Positions 8,901 to 18,963 are shown, counted from the first letter of the stretch. The stretch: DNA of 64,000 bases from Nocardioidaceae bacterium (GCA_017744365.1 JAGIBL010000005.1:62001-126000); one strand, 5' to 3'. Numbers and translations are program-made. The notes: a model not told the origin generated them from the letters alone.

Positions 8901-11900
8901 CCGGCCAGACCGCTGCCTGCACGACCAGCGCTCCCTATGTGATGACGGCCGCCGACGTGGCCGCCGACGAGGTGACGAACACCGCGACCGCGTCGGGCAC
9001 GGACCCCGGGAACGCCACGGTGCCGTCCAACCCGTCGAGCACCACCACGCTGCTGCCGAACCTGGACCTGACCAAGACCCCGAGCACGAGCACGATGGTG
9101 GTGGGCCAGACCGTGACGTACACCTTCGTCGCGACGAACACCGGCGGCACCACGCTGACCGACGTGCAGATCGCCGAGAGCGCGTTCAACGGGCTCGGTG
9201 CTCCGATGTCAGCACTGACCGGCTGCACTCCGGCCCTCGGGGCCACCCTGGCGCCGGGCGAGACGATGACGTGCACGGCGTCGTACGTGGTCACCCAGGC
9301 CGACGTCGACCGGTTCGCCGCCGACGGCACCACCCTCGACAACGGGGCGAGCGCGACCGGCACGCCTCCGACCGGACCCCCGGTCTCCGACTCGGCCACC
9401 GCGAGCCTCACCGCGACCCCGGCCCCGGCCATCACCTTGACCAAGAGCGCCGGCGCGGTGGCCGACCTGGATGCGAACGGCACCGATGCCGGCGACACGA
9501 TCTCGTTCACGTTCTCGGTGCAGAACACCGGCAACGTGACCTTGGACCCGGTGACCGTGGCCGACCCGCTGCTGGCCGGTCAGGGCATCACGATCACCTG
9601 TCCCGCCGGGCCGCTGGCCCCGACCGCGACGCGGACGTGCACGGCCAGTGCGCCGTACACGCTGACCCAGGCGGACATCGACTCCGGGGACGTCTCCAAC
9701 ACCGCCACCGCATCGGGCACCACTCCCTCTGGCGGCACGGTCACCGATCCCGACTCGACGAACACCCCGCTGACACCGCCCTCGCAGATCACCCTGACCA
9801 AGACCGCCGACAGAACCACCCTGGTCGCCGGCCAGACGGTCACCTACACGTTCACCGCGACCAACACCGGCGCGACGACGCTGACCGACGTGCAGATTGC
9901 CGAGGGCGCGTTCAACGGACTCGGTGCACCGATGTCCGCGCTGACCGGTTGCACCCCGGCTCTCGGGTCGAGCCTGGCGCCAGGGGCGACCATGACCTGC
10001 ACCGCGACCTATGTCGTCGTGCAGGCTGACGTCGACCGGTTCGCCGGATCGGGCACGCCGGTGCAGAACGCCGCCTCCGTCACCGCCACGCCGCCGACCG
10101 GCCCCGACGTCACCGACACCGCACAGGCGCAGGTCCCGGCCGCACCGGCACCGGCGATCGGCCTGACCAAGGGCGCCTCCAGCGTCAGCGACCTCGACGC
10201 CAACGGCACCGATGCCGGCGACACGATCTCGTTCACGTTCTCGGTGCAGAACACCGGCAACGTCGCCCTCGACCCGGTCGCCGTCTCCGACCCGCTGCTC
10301 GGAGGCCAGGGGATCACCGTCACCTGTCCCGCGGGGTCCCTGGCGCCGGGCGCGACGACGAGCTGCACCGCGAGCGCCCCGTACGCGCTGACCCAGGCCG
10401 ACGTGGACGCCGGTGTCGTCGCCAACACGGCCACGGCCACCGGCACGCCTCCCGCCGGGCCCCCCGTCACCGACACCTCGTCGACCACCACACCGCTGGT
10501 GACGACCTCGGAGATCACGCTCGCCAAGACGCCGAGCACCAGCACCATGGTGGCCGGGCAGACGGTGACCTACACGTTGGTCGCGGCGAACACCGGCGCC
10601 ACCACGCTGACCGGTGTGCAGATCGCCGAGGGCGCGTTCAACGGGCTCGGTGGTCCGATGTCCGCGCTGACCGGCTGCACCCCCGCCCTCGGGTCCACCC
10701 TGGCGCCGAACCAGACGATGACCTGCACGGCGGCGTACGTGGTCACCCAGGCCGACGTCGACCGGTTCGCCGCCGACGGCACCACGCTGGACAACGCCGC
10801 GAGCGCGACCGGCACCCCGCCGACCGGGCCCGACGTCACGGGCACCGCGACCGCGAGCCTCACCGCGACCCCGGCGCCGAGCATCGACCTGACCAAGACC
10901 GCAGGCTCGGTCACCGATGTCGACGGCAACGGCACCGATGCAGGGGACACCCTCTTGTTCGCGTTCCAAGTGCACAACACCGGCAACGTGACCCTGGACC
11001 CGGTCACCGTGGCCGACCCGCTGCTCGCCGGCCAGGGCATCACCGTGACCTGTCCCGCGGCACCGCTGGCGCCGGACGCGGCCGTCAGCTGCACCGCCTC
11101 GGACCCGTATACGCTGACGCAGGCCGAGATCGACTCCGGCACCGTCTCCAACACCGCCACCGCATCGGGCACCACCCCGTCGGGCGGCGCGGTCACGGAT
11201 ACGTCGTCGACCAGCACGCCCCTGACCCCAGGATCGGCGATCACGCTGGCCAAGACCCCGAGCACGAGCACGATGGTCGCTGGGCAGACGGTGACCTACA
11301 CGCTCGTCGCGACGAACACCGGTGGGACGACGCTGACGGCCGTGCAGATCGCCGAGGGGGCGTTCAACGGGCTCGGTGGTCCGATGTCCGCGCTCACGGG
11401 GTGCGCCCCCGCGCTCGGCTCGCCACTGGCCCCGGGCGAGACGATGGCGTGCACGGCGTCGTACGTGGTCACCCAGGCCGACGTCGACCGGTTCGCGGCC
11501 GACGGCACCACGCTGGACAACGCCGCGAGCGCGACCGGCACGCCGCCGACCGGACCCGACGTCACGGACACCGCGAACGCGAGCCTCACCGCGACCCCGG
11601 CACCGAGCATCGAGCTGACCAAGGGCGCGAGCGCGGTGGCCGACCAGGACGCGAACGGCACCGATGCCGGCGACACGATCTCGTTCACGTTCTCGGTGCA
11701 GAACACCGGCAACGTCACCCTGGACCCGGTGACCGTGGCCGACCCGCTGCTGGGCAGCCAGGGCATCACGATCTCGTGTCCACCTGGTCCTCTGGCCCCG
11801 ACCGCGACGACGACGTGCACCGCGAGTGCGCCCTACACGCTGACCCAGGCCGAGGTGAACGCGGGCGTCCTGACGAACACCGCCACCGCCACCGGAACCA

Positions 11901-13516
11901 CTCCCTCCGGCGGCACCGTGACCGACACGTCCTCCACGAGCACCTCACTGGCGTCCGCCCCGCAGATCACCCTGACCAAGACGGCCGGGACGGTCACCGA
12001 TGCCGACGGCAACGGCACCGATGCCGGTGACACCCTGGGCTTCTCGTTCTCGGTGCAGAACACCGGCAACGTCACCTTGGACCCGGTGACCGTGGCCGAC
12101 CCGCTGCTGGCTGGTCAGGGCATCACGATCTCGTGTGCGCCGGGTCCGCTGGCGCCGACCGCGACGCGGACGTGCACCGCGAGTGCGCCGTACACGCTGA
12201 CGCAGGCGGACATCGACTCCGGCACCGTCTCCAACACCGCCACCGCATCGGGCACCACTCCCTCCGGCGGCACGGTCACCGATCCCTCCTCGACGAACAC
12301 CCCGCTGACACCGCCCTCGCAGATCACTCTGACCAAGACCGCCGACAGAACCACCCTCGTCGCCGGCCAGACCGTCACCTACACGCTGTCCGCCACCAAC
12401 ACCGGCGCCACCACGCTGACCGATGTCCAGGTCGCGGAGGACTCGTTCAACGGCGCCGGCACGATGTCCGTGCCGAGCTGCACACCGACCCTCGGCAGCA
12501 CCCTTGCCCCGGACCGGACGATCACCTGCACGGCGACGTACGTGGTCACCCAGGCCGACGTCGACGCCCTGGTCCAGCAGGGCACCCAGCTCAGCAACGC
12601 CGCGACCGCCACCGGCACCCCGCCGACCGGACCCGACGTCACCAGCACCGACGAGGTCGCGATTCCCGCGACGAACGGACCCGCCCTGACGCTGGACAAG
12701 AAGGTCGCTCGCGTCGACGACGTGAACCGCAACGGACTCACCGATGCCGGCGACGAGATCCACTGGGAGTTCGTCGTCACGAACACCGGTGGCGTGTCCG
12801 TGACCCAGGTCGCGATCGACGACCCGATGGTGGCGCTGGTCATCTGCGAGGCGACCACGCTGGCACCGGGAGCGCAGACGATCTGCCGGCCGCACGCGAC
12901 ATACGTGGTCACCCAGGCCGACGTCGACGCCGGCGGCGTCCGCAACACCGCCACCGCCTCCGGGGTCGACCCCGGAGGCGACCCGGTCGTCACCGACCCG
13001 GACTCGACGTTCACACCGACCGACCAGGTGGTCGCGCTGCGCCTCGAGAAGCGGGTTGCCGTGGTCATCGACATGAACGGCACCGGCACGGTCGACGCCG
13101 GCGACCAGATCACCTACGAGTTCGACGTGTCCAACACCGGCACGGTCACCCTGTCCGGCATCGCGGTCGACGATCCGAAGCTCGCCGACGCCGGCATCAC
13201 GGTCTCCTGCCCACCCGACCCGGTTCCGGCCGGGGCGACGATCCTGTGCACGGCCGACATGGCGTACGTCGTGACGGCTGCCGACGAGGCCTCCGGGGGA
13301 GTGCACAACGTCGCCACGGCCTCGGGGGTCCCGCCCGGCGGTGAGCGGCACGTCTCGCCGCCGTCGCACGCGGACCTGCCGACCGGGACGGGTGGCCAGG
13401 GCAACCAGGGCGGCGACCTCGGCGACACCGGGCTGCCTGCCGGTCTGCCGCCGCTCGTGCTGCTCGGTCTGGTCACCCTCGGCTCGGGGGTGGCGCTGGC
13501 CCGGCGAACCCGCTGA
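5933..13516 (+). CDS. giant surface adhesin: propeller-like N-domain, DUF11 domain, 17 Ig-like repeats, C-terminal sorting signal
   Basis: About 2,527 residues from ATG 5933, chosen for the AGGGGG site seven bases upstream; GTG 5912 and ATG 5948 are alternatives. A signal peptide (hydrophobic AFAATALLTAGL, cleavage after GPARA) is followed by a DUF6923-like beta-propeller region of about 270 residues, one DUF11 domain (near residues 315-440) and 17 tandem repeats of about 120 residues. The tail shows GDLGDTGLP, a hydrophobic stretch and ARRTR, the layout of a cell-wall sorting signal, but with LGDTG instead of LPxTG. The protein has no enzymatic motif and no pilin motif. It is probably a long stalk-like adhesin, displayed at the pilus tip or anchored separately. 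It opens the pilus gene set and is followed after 70 bp by the second adhesin. Confidence 0.88.
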   Translation: MVRTAMARQKDRRTTHLGRPRLRWYGRAFAATALLTAGLVDIGPARALPGTPAPFDPNVPQAFLIQGDSQTTPGTFVLQRAQVQPDGSAVYVNEGTVGIQANAIGFNPADGFVYATTYQNATPSNTVIRIGQNGVWETVKTPANANCTLPAVGTNDYLAGTFVGGFYYAYLPTASSTTSFTVQKLDVTTCTRTTYTVTGLANPPDTVALPFDLSFADGFFWGVNGNGFLVRIPLSAGAVQFTNLAGILPTGNPYGASWTMGNGNPVFQNNATGDFFQLDTTPLLSASPPVLVSRVNAPTNTQNDGTFVPGQPTDLALSKTGVDLYQAPQQVTYTYVVHNNGPGTSSGAIVTDQLPAQMSYVSSSTACFNRASTPTLPACVAGNTNLGFSVPAIAAGADFAFTVTVALAAGATGTKTNTATVLPNDADTDPANNTDSTTMVPGTATITLDKQVASITDTNANNLDDAGDVIHYTFLVTNTSPVTVVSVAVADPLVGTVSCPSTSLAPGASTLCTGSYTITQADVNAGSRSNTATASATTAGGIPTNQPSDSTTTPLDQVAGIDLVKTPNRSTLVAGQTVTYTFTATNTGTVTLTIVQIAEGAFNGLGAPMSALGGCTPALGSSLAAGASMSCTATYVVTQADVDRFAANGTTLDNAASATGTPPTGPPATDTANATISATPAPAIDLTKAAGTVSDNDANGTDAGDTLGFTFSVKNTGNVTLNPVVVADPLLTGQGITISCPPGPLAPGATTACTASAPYTLTQADIDSGAVSNTATASGTTPSGSTVTDPSSTSTPLAPPSEITLTKTPDRTTLVTGQTVTYTFTATNTGATTLSNVQIAEGTFNGLGGPMSALTGCTPALGSSLAPNQTMTCTATYVVAQADVDRFANTGTALTNDAGVSATPPTGPDVSDTANAAVPSTPTPSLSLTKLAGPLTDANASGSTDAGDTITYSFVVQNTGNVSLKGIAVADPMLAGQGITITCTPTALAPGQTAACTTSAPYVMTAADVAADEVTNTATASGTDPGNATVPSNPSSTTTLLPNLDLTKTPSTSTMVVGQTVTYTFVATNTGGTTLTDVQIAESAFNGLGAPMSALTGCTPALGATLAPGETMTCTASYVVTQADVDRFAADGTTLDNGASATGTPPTGPPVSDSATASLTATPAPAITLTKSAGAVADLDANGTDAGDTISFTFSVQNTGNVTLDPVTVADPLLAGQGITITCPAGPLAPTATRTCTASAPYTLTQADIDSGDVSNTATASGTTPSGGTVTDPDSTNTPLTPPSQITLTKTADRTTLVAGQTVTYTFTATNTGATTLTDVQIAEGAFNGLGAPMSALTGCTPALGSSLAPGATMTCTATYVVVQADVDRFAGSGTPVQNAASVTATPPTGPDVTDTAQAQVPAAPAPAIGLTKGASSVSDLDANGTDAGDTISFTFSVQNTGNVALDPVAVSDPLLGGQGITVTCPAGSLAPGATTSCTASAPYALTQADVDAGVVANTATATGTPPAGPPVTDTSSTTTPLVTTSEITLAKTPSTSTMVAGQTVTYTLVAANTGATTLTGVQIAEGAFNGLGGPMSALTGCTPALGSTLAPNQTMTCTAAYVVTQADVDRFAADGTTLDNAASATGTPPTGPDVTGTATASLTATPAPSIDLTKTAGSVTDVDGNGTDAGDTLLFAFQVHNTGNVTLDPVTVADPLLAGQGITVTCPAAPLAPDAAVSCTASDPYTLTQAEIDSGTVSNTATASGTTPSGGAVTDTSSTSTPLTPGSAITLAKTPSTSTMVAGQTVTYTLVATNTGGTTLTAVQIAEGAFNGLGGPMSALTGCAPALGSPLAPGETMACTASYVVTQADVDRFAADGTTLDNAASATGTPPTGPDVTDTANASLTATPAPSIELTKGASAVADQDANGTDAGDTISFTFSVQNTGNVTLDPVTVADPLLGSQGITISCPPGPLAPTATTTCTASAPYTLTQAEVNAGVLTNTATATGTTPSGGTVTDTSSTSTSLASAPQITLTKTAGTVTDADGNGTDAGDTLGFSFSVQNTGNVTLDPVTVADPLLAGQGITISCAPGPLAPTATRTCTASAPYTLTQADIDSGTVSNTATASGTTPSGGTVTDPSSTNTPLTPPSQITLTKTADRTTLVAGQTVTYTLSATNTGATTLTDVQVAEDSFNGAGTMSVPSCTPTLGSTLAPDRTITCTATYVVTQADVDALVQQGTQLSNAATATGTPPTGPDVTSTDEVAIPATNGPALTLDKKVARVDDVNRNGLTDAGDEIHWEFVVTNTGGVSVTQVAIDDPMVALVICEATTLAPGAQTICRPHATYVVTQADVDAGGVRNTATASGVDPGGDPVVTDPDSTFTPTDQVVALRLEKRVAVVIDMNGTGTVDAGDQITYEFDVSNTGTVTLSGIAVDDPKLADAGITVSCPPDPVPAGATILCTADMAYVVTAADEASGGVHNVATASGVPPGGERHVSPPSHADLPTGTGGQGNQGGDLGDTGLPAGLPPLVLLGLVTLGSGVALARRTR
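7262..13370 (+). repeat. 17 tandem Ig-like repeats of two alternating types inside the giant adhesin
   Basis: Type A repeats (core DANGTDAGDTISFTF, then NTGNVTLDPVTVADPLL) begin near 7264, 7979, 8704, 9427, 10153, 10878, 11604, 11961, 12682 and 13033. Type B repeats (core LVAGQTVTYTFTATNTG, then IAEGAFNGLG) begin near 7613, 8336, 9059, 9785, 10510, 11236 and 12321. The A-to-B and B-to-A steps alternate at about 357 and 368 bp, giving a super-period of about 725 bp. The alternation breaks at 11604/11961 (A-A) and at the end (A-A). Many stretches are almost identical at the DNA level, so the array can recombine. Confidence 0.9.
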
Positions 13517-13586
13517 TCGTTCCAAGGACCTGGAAAAACTTCCCAGTTCCGCGTAATCCGAGAGCGCGAAGTTCCGTCAGGGGGGC

Positions 13587-16500
13587 GTGTTCCGGAGAAA
13601 TGCGCAGCCCTTCGCATCCCACCGCTCACCCCGACGCGCGTCGATCGGAGCCCCGCCCAGGGTCCGAGGGCGGCGTCGCGCGGAGCGTGATGGTGTCTCG
13701 ATCACCCAGGTCGTGGTGCGCGGCCTGGGTGCTCTGCTGCTCGCGGCCCTTGTCGCGGTCGTCCCGGGCACGGGCCCCGCCCAGGCCGTCCTGGGCACCC
13801 CGGTCCCGTTCGACCCGAACATCCCCCAGCAGTTCCTGGTGCAGAACCCGAACACCCCGCCGACGGCGAGCACCTACGTCCTGCAGCGCGCGGTCGTCCA
13901 AGCGAACGGCAGCGTCTCGTACGTCAACGAGGGCACGATCGGTATCGCGGCCAACGGCATCGCCTTCAACCAGGCGGACGGCTTCGTCTACGGCATCGAC
14001 ACCAGCACCAGACAGCTCGTGAAGATCGGTCAGAACGGCGTCTACTCGGTGATGCCGGCGGGCTGCGCGCTGCCGAACACGACCAACAACGCCTACCTCG
14101 ACGGCGCGATCGTCAACGGGGTCTTCTACAGCTACGACGCGACGTCCAGCACCACCACCAGCTTCGTGATGCAGAAGATCGACCTGGCCACCTGCACCCG
14201 GACCTCGTACACGGTCACCGGGCTGAGCAATGCGCCGAGCGCCGTGAATCTCCCGTTCGACCTGACGTACGCCGACGGGTACTTCTGGGGCGTCAACGAC
14301 AACGGCTACCTGCTGCGGATCCCGACCAGCGCGGGCGCCGTCCAGACCACGAACGTCAGCTCGCTGGTGCCCACGGGGAGCTACTACGGCGCCGCGTGGA
14401 CGATGGGCAACGGCAACCCGGTCTTCCAGAACAACGCCAGCGGTGACTTCTTCCAGCTCGACACCACCGCGCTTGCCTCGGGCGGTTCCGCGACCCTGAT
14501 CAGCCGGCTCAACGCACCTGCTGCGGGCCAGAATGACGGCACCTTCGCGGCCGGTCAGCAGGTCGACCTCGGGATCACCAAGCAGGGCGCGGCGACCTAC
14601 CAGTCGCCGCAGTCGTTCACCTACACCTTCACCGTGACCAACAACGGCCCCGGCGCCTCCTCGGGTGCCGTCGTGCAGGACCAGCTGCCGTCCGGGATGA
14701 CGTACTCGAGCAGCTCGGTGGCCTGCTTCAACTACGCCACCCAGCCGTCCCTTCCGGCCTGTGCCTCGGGCAACACCAACCTCGGTTTCTCGATCCCGCC
14801 GATCGCCATCAACGGCACCTTCACCTACACCCTGACGGTGAACATCGCCACCGGCACGGCGGGCACCAAGACCAACACCGGCACGATCATCCCCAACGAG
14901 GCCGACATCAACCCCGCCAACAACGTCAGCTCGACCAAGACGAACGTGCCGATCTCCTGCACGCCGGGCACCATCTACGCTCTCGACGGGTCGGGCTCGT
15001 ACAGCCTCCTCAAGGTCGATCCCGCCACCGGCAGCAGCTCGCTCACGTCCAACTTCAACGCGCCACCGCCGGCTTCCGACGGAACTCAGTACGTCAATGC
15101 CCTCGCGATCGCCCCGGGCGGCACTGCTGCGTACGCGGTCTCGACTCCGTCGAGCTCGGCAGGGGTCGTGTACATCCAGAAGTACGACCCGTCGACCGGT
15201 TCGGTCGCTCAGGTCGGTTCGATCAACGTCGGCACCAACATGTCCGCGATCGGTGGTGCGTTCGACCCCACCACCGGCCGCTACTGGGTGATGGTCTACA
15301 ACCAGAACAACGGCTGGTACGAGTTCTACGCGTTCGACACCTCCACGAACACCTCGCTCGGCCGGATGTTCTCCTACCCGTTCAACACGGACTTGACCTT
15401 GAACGGCAACGGCGACCTCGCCTTCGACGCCACTGGCCGGCTGTACGTCCTGATGAACAACTCCAGCAACCGCAGCGAGATCCGGACCTTCGGCCCGCCG
15501 CTGCCGTCGGGCAACCTCACCTCGAGCTCCGGCCAGGTGGTCGCCTCGCCGGTCGACCCGGTCACCGTGCAGGCCAATGGCCTGGCCTTCGGTGGCGATG
15601 GCTACCTCTACACCGAGGGCGCCGACGGCACGGGCGGTCAGACGGTGATCCGCAAGATCGACCCGGCCACGGGCGACGTGCTCGCCACGATCAACCTGAC
15701 CCAGCCGGACGGCACCGCTGACATCCTCTCGCGCGACCTGGCGTCGTGCACCAACCCGAGCACGATCACGTTGCAGAAGGACATCGTCGGTCGCAAGGTG
15801 GCCACCGACCAGTTCGGGCTGTCGATCACCGGCAACGGCTTGTCGCTGAACAACACCGGGACCACCAGCGGCTCGACGACGGGTCTGCAGACGGACGACC
15901 CCGCGGTGGCCGGTCCCGTGCTCGCGATCCCGGGCAAGACCTACACGATCACCGAGACCGGAGCGAGCGGTGCGAACCTCGCCAACTACCTCACCACCTA
16001 TCAGTGCGTGGACACGCTGAACAACAACGCGGTGGTGGCTTCCGGCTCCACGTCCAGCGGCTCGCTCACGATGCCGGGCGTCAGCACCTCGGGCTCGAAC
16101 GTCGTCTGCACCTTCACGAACACCCCGACGAACCCGTCGATCACGCTGACCAAGACACCGAACAGGACGACGCTCGTGACCGGCCAGACGGTCACCTACA
16201 CCTTCGTCGCGAAGAACACCGGCAACGTGCCGCTGACCAACGTGACCATCTCGGAGACCTCGTTCAACGGCTCCGGGACCGCTCCGGTGGTGACGGGCTG
16301 CTCCCCGGCGGCCGGCTCCACGCTGGCGCCGAACGCCACCATGACCTGTACGGCGACGTACGTGGTCACGCAGGCGGACGTGGACCGCTACGTCCAGAAC
16401 AGCACCCAGCTCAACAACACCGCCCAGGTGGTCGGGACTCCGCCGACCGGCGCGAACGTGACCGCCACCGCGAACGCCTCGATCCCGGCGCTGGTCCTGA

Positions 16501-17411
16501 CGAAGACGGCCGGCACCGTCTCGGGTCCGGACTCCTCGGGCAACTACACCGCCACCTACACGATCACCGTGCGCAACAGGGCGCCGAACGCCGCGACGAC
16601 GTACGGACCGCTCACCGACACCCCGGCGTTCTCGTCGAACCTGAACGCACTGAGCGCCGCCTGGACCTTCACCTCCTCCAGCGGCGGCACACCCGTGACG
16701 GGCTCGGCGACGGGTGCCGGCCCGTACACGCTTTCCGCGGCTGGAACCCCGATCGCCAGCGGAGAGACGCACACCTACGCGGTCACCATCACCTTCCGGT
16801 TCACCAACACCAGCCCGGCCACCGCCTGCGCCGGGTCCGGCACCGGCTTGTTCAACACCGCCACGATCCCGGGGCAGAGCGCCACTGCCTGTGACACCCC
16901 GCCGACCCGGTACGACGTCTACCTGCACAAGGTCGGCAAGAACGCGAGCGGCGCGACGGTCTCGCTGGCCGGCTCGGCCTGGCAGCTGCAGGCCGATGCC
17001 AGCGGGGCGCCCGGCCCGGTGATCGCCGGCGGCGTGCAGGCGGTGACGGGGCAGGTCGGTGAGTTCAAGATGACCGCGCTCGCGCCCGGCACCTACTGGC
17101 TGACCGAGACCACCTCGCCCAGCGGCTACGTGCTGCTCGCCGAGCCGATCAAGTTCGTCGTCTCCTCGACCGGCGCGGTCAGCGTCTCCGGCGGCGGTGA
17201 CTCCGCGATCTCGGTGGGCACCACGTCGTCCGGCCAGCCCGAGATCACCGTCGGCGACCCGCGCTCGCTCACTCTGCCCGCGGCGGGCGGCAGCGGCGCC
17301 TCGATGTTCGCAGTCGGCGGCAGCGCGCTGCTCCTGCTGGCGGTCGTCGTGGCTCTGATCCGCAGCCGCTCCAGCTCGGGCGCGAGGACCGGGAAGCGGG
17401 TGAGGACGTAG
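13587..17411 (+). CDS. large surface adhesin with SpaA-like domain and C-terminal LPAAG sorting signal
   Basis: 1,274 residues if started at GTG 13587; the ribosome site AGGGGG is only one base away, so a later GTG within ITQVVVRG is possible. Order: signal peptide (LGALLLAALVAVV, cleavage near GPAQA); DUF6923-like propeller whose mature start FDPNIPQQFLVQ parallels FDPNVPQAFLIQ of the upstream adhesin; DUF11 domain; a second propeller-like region (IYALDGSGSYSLLKVDPATG); a SpaA-like stretch with TYTITETGASG; one type B repeat; an unclassified beta domain; a final prealbumin-like domain with the E-box-like YWLTETTSPSGY. The C-terminus is LTLPAAGG, a hydrophobic segment and a basic tail. It is probably the pilus tip or minor pilin, since the shaft pilins follow directly. 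Confidence 0.85.
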   Translation: MFRRNAQPFASHRSPRRASIGAPPRVRGRRRAERDGVSITQVVVRGLGALLLAALVAVVPGTGPAQAVLGTPVPFDPNIPQQFLVQNPNTPPTASTYVLQRAVVQANGSVSYVNEGTIGIAANGIAFNQADGFVYGIDTSTRQLVKIGQNGVYSVMPAGCALPNTTNNAYLDGAIVNGVFYSYDATSSTTTSFVMQKIDLATCTRTSYTVTGLSNAPSAVNLPFDLTYADGYFWGVNDNGYLLRIPTSAGAVQTTNVSSLVPTGSYYGAAWTMGNGNPVFQNNASGDFFQLDTTALASGGSATLISRLNAPAAGQNDGTFAAGQQVDLGITKQGAATYQSPQSFTYTFTVTNNGPGASSGAVVQDQLPSGMTYSSSSVACFNYATQPSLPACASGNTNLGFSIPPIAINGTFTYTLTVNIATGTAGTKTNTGTIIPNEADINPANNVSSTKTNVPISCTPGTIYALDGSGSYSLLKVDPATGSSSLTSNFNAPPPASDGTQYVNALAIAPGGTAAYAVSTPSSSAGVVYIQKYDPSTGSVAQVGSINVGTNMSAIGGAFDPTTGRYWVMVYNQNNGWYEFYAFDTSTNTSLGRMFSYPFNTDLTLNGNGDLAFDATGRLYVLMNNSSNRSEIRTFGPPLPSGNLTSSSGQVVASPVDPVTVQANGLAFGGDGYLYTEGADGTGGQTVIRKIDPATGDVLATINLTQPDGTADILSRDLASCTNPSTITLQKDIVGRKVATDQFGLSITGNGLSLNNTGTTSGSTTGLQTDDPAVAGPVLAIPGKTYTITETGASGANLANYLTTYQCVDTLNNNAVVASGSTSSGSLTMPGVSTSGSNVVCTFTNTPTNPSITLTKTPNRTTLVTGQTVTYTFVAKNTGNVPLTNVTISETSFNGSGTAPVVTGCSPAAGSTLAPNATMTCTATYVVTQADVDRYVQNSTQLNNTAQVVGTPPTGANVTATANASIPALVLTKTAGTVSGPDSSGNYTATYTITVRNRAPNAATTYGPLTDTPAFSSNLNALSAAWTFTSSSGGTPVTGSATGAGPYTLSAAGTPIASGETHTYAVTITFRFTNTSPATACAGSGTGLFNTATIPGQSATACDTPPTRYDVYLHKVGKNASGATVSLAGSAWQLQADASGAPGPVIAGGVQAVTGQVGEFKMTALAPGTYWLTETTSPSGYVLLAEPIKFVVSSTGAVSVSGGGDSAISVGTTSSGQPEITVGDPRSLTLPAAGGSGASMFAVGGSALLLLAVVVALIRSRSSSGARTGKRVRT

Positions 17412-17499
17412 CCCCTGCATCGCAGCTTCGGCCCCCATGAGCCCAACACCAACGACCTTCAACAGCCACAGCACCGCACATCGGAAGAAAGAGAAAGAG

Positions 17500-18963
17500 A
17501 TGACCATGTCCACCGTTGGACGCCTCCGGGCGTTCCTCCTCGCGATCGCCGCCCTTGGCATCGTGTTGGTCGGACTCGCGCAGGGCGCGTCGGCGGCGTC
17601 GCCGTCGCTGCCTGACCCGAGCAAGACCGGCTCCATCGACATCCACAAGTTCAAGACTCCGGACAGCGCGACGGGTCTGCCGGCCAACGGCACCGTGGTC
17701 GACACCACCGGCCTCACGCCGGTCCCGGGCGTCACGTTCCAGATCCAGCGGGTCAACACGATCAACCTGACCACCAACCAGGGCTGGCAGGACGCCAGCA
17801 CGCTGAGCGGGTCGTTCAACCCGAACAACGCCGCCGGCTCGATCACCGCCGCGGGCTACACCCTGGGCGCGGCCAGCACCCAGACGACCGACGCCAGCGG
17901 CAACGCGTCGTTCACCTCGCTGCCGCTGGGCCTCTACCTGGTCACGGAGACCTCGTGGCCCGCGGGCGCGACCCCGTCGGCTCCGTTCCTGGTCTCGGTG
18001 CCGCTGACCGACCCGACCAACCAGAGCTCGTGGCTCTACGACGTGAACGTCTACCCGAAGAACTCGATCGACAACGTCACCAAGACCGTCGACGACGCCA
18101 GCGCCGTCAAGCTCGGTGACCCGGTCTCGTTCACCATCAAGGGCGACATCCCGAACGTCTCGGCGATCGACGGCTACAAGATCGTCGACCAGCTCGACTC
18201 GAAGCTCACCTACGTGGGCGCGCTGGTGACCCTCTCGGACGGCACCACGATCACCGCGGGCACCGACTACACGGTGGCCTTCGACAGCGCCACCAACACC
18301 CTCACCGTGCAGTTCACCGCCGCGGGCCGGACCATCCTGGCCGCGCACAACACCGCCCAGGTCGTGGTGAAGCTCGACACCAAGGTCAACACGGTCGGTG
18401 AGATCGTCAACACCGCGCTGCTGTACCCGAACGCGAGCAGCTTCACCGGCACCCCCGCCCCGAGCAACCCCGTGATCACCAAGTGGGGCGGCATCACCGT
18501 GCAGAAGAACGACCCGAACGGCAACGCGCTGGCCGGTGCCGTGTTCAGCGTGTACCCGACCCAGGCCGACGCGCTGGCGGGCACCAACGCGATCAGCATC
18601 AACGGCGTGAGCACCTTCACCACGGACGCCACCGGCCAGGTGACGATCTCGGGTCTGCGGTACTCCAACTGGGCCAACGGTGCCGCTGTCGCTCCGGGTG
18701 ACCCGGGCTACCAGAGCTACTACCTCGCCGAGGTCCAGGCCCCGACCGGGTACGAGCTGCTCGCCGAGCCGATCAAGTTCGACGTCACCGCGGCCACCAC
18801 GGCCGTCGGGGTCGACCTGACGGTCAAGGACGTGCCCTCGAACGCGGGCTTCCAGCTGCCGTTCACCGGTGGCCACGGCCTTCTGTACTACTACATCGCC
18901 GGTGCGGTGCTGCTGGGCCTCGCGCTCCTCGTGAGTGTGACCCGTCGGCGCCACAAGGCCTGA
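17500..18963 (+). CDS. backbone pilin 1, SpaA/FimA type, LPFTG anchored
   Basis: 487 residues from ATG 17500, behind a purine-rich ribosome site (GAAAGAGAAAGAG). Signal peptide 1-33. All hallmarks of a class C sortase substrate are present: pilin motif WLYDVNVYPK (178-187, Lys187 being the residue joined to the next subunit), a fimbrial isopeptide D2-type domain (about 195-325), a prealbumin-like D3 domain with E-box YYLAEVQAPTGY (407-418, Glu411), and sorting signal LPFTG (453-457) followed by a membrane segment and RRRHKA. The sortase would join LPFT threonine to Lys187 of the neighbouring subunit. It is closely similar to the next gene over the whole length, so one arose by duplication. 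Confidence 0.94.
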   Translation: MTMSTVGRLRAFLLAIAALGIVLVGLAQGASAASPSLPDPSKTGSIDIHKFKTPDSATGLPANGTVVDTTGLTPVPGVTFQIQRVNTINLTTNQGWQDASTLSGSFNPNNAAGSITAAGYTLGAASTQTTDASGNASFTSLPLGLYLVTETSWPAGATPSAPFLVSVPLTDPTNQSSWLYDVNVYPKNSIDNVTKTVDDASAVKLGDPVSFTIKGDIPNVSAIDGYKIVDQLDSKLTYVGALVTLSDGTTITAGTDYTVAFDSATNTLTVQFTAAGRTILAAHNTAQVVVKLDTKVNTVGEIVNTALLYPNASSFTGTPAPSNPVITKWGGITVQKNDPNGNALAGAVFSVYPTQADALAGTNAISINGVSTFTTDATGQVTISGLRYSNWANGAAVAPGDPGYQSYYLAEVQAPTGYELLAEPIKFDVTAATTAVGVDLTVKDVPSNAGFQLPFTGGHGLLYYYIAGAVLLGLALLVSVTRRRHKA

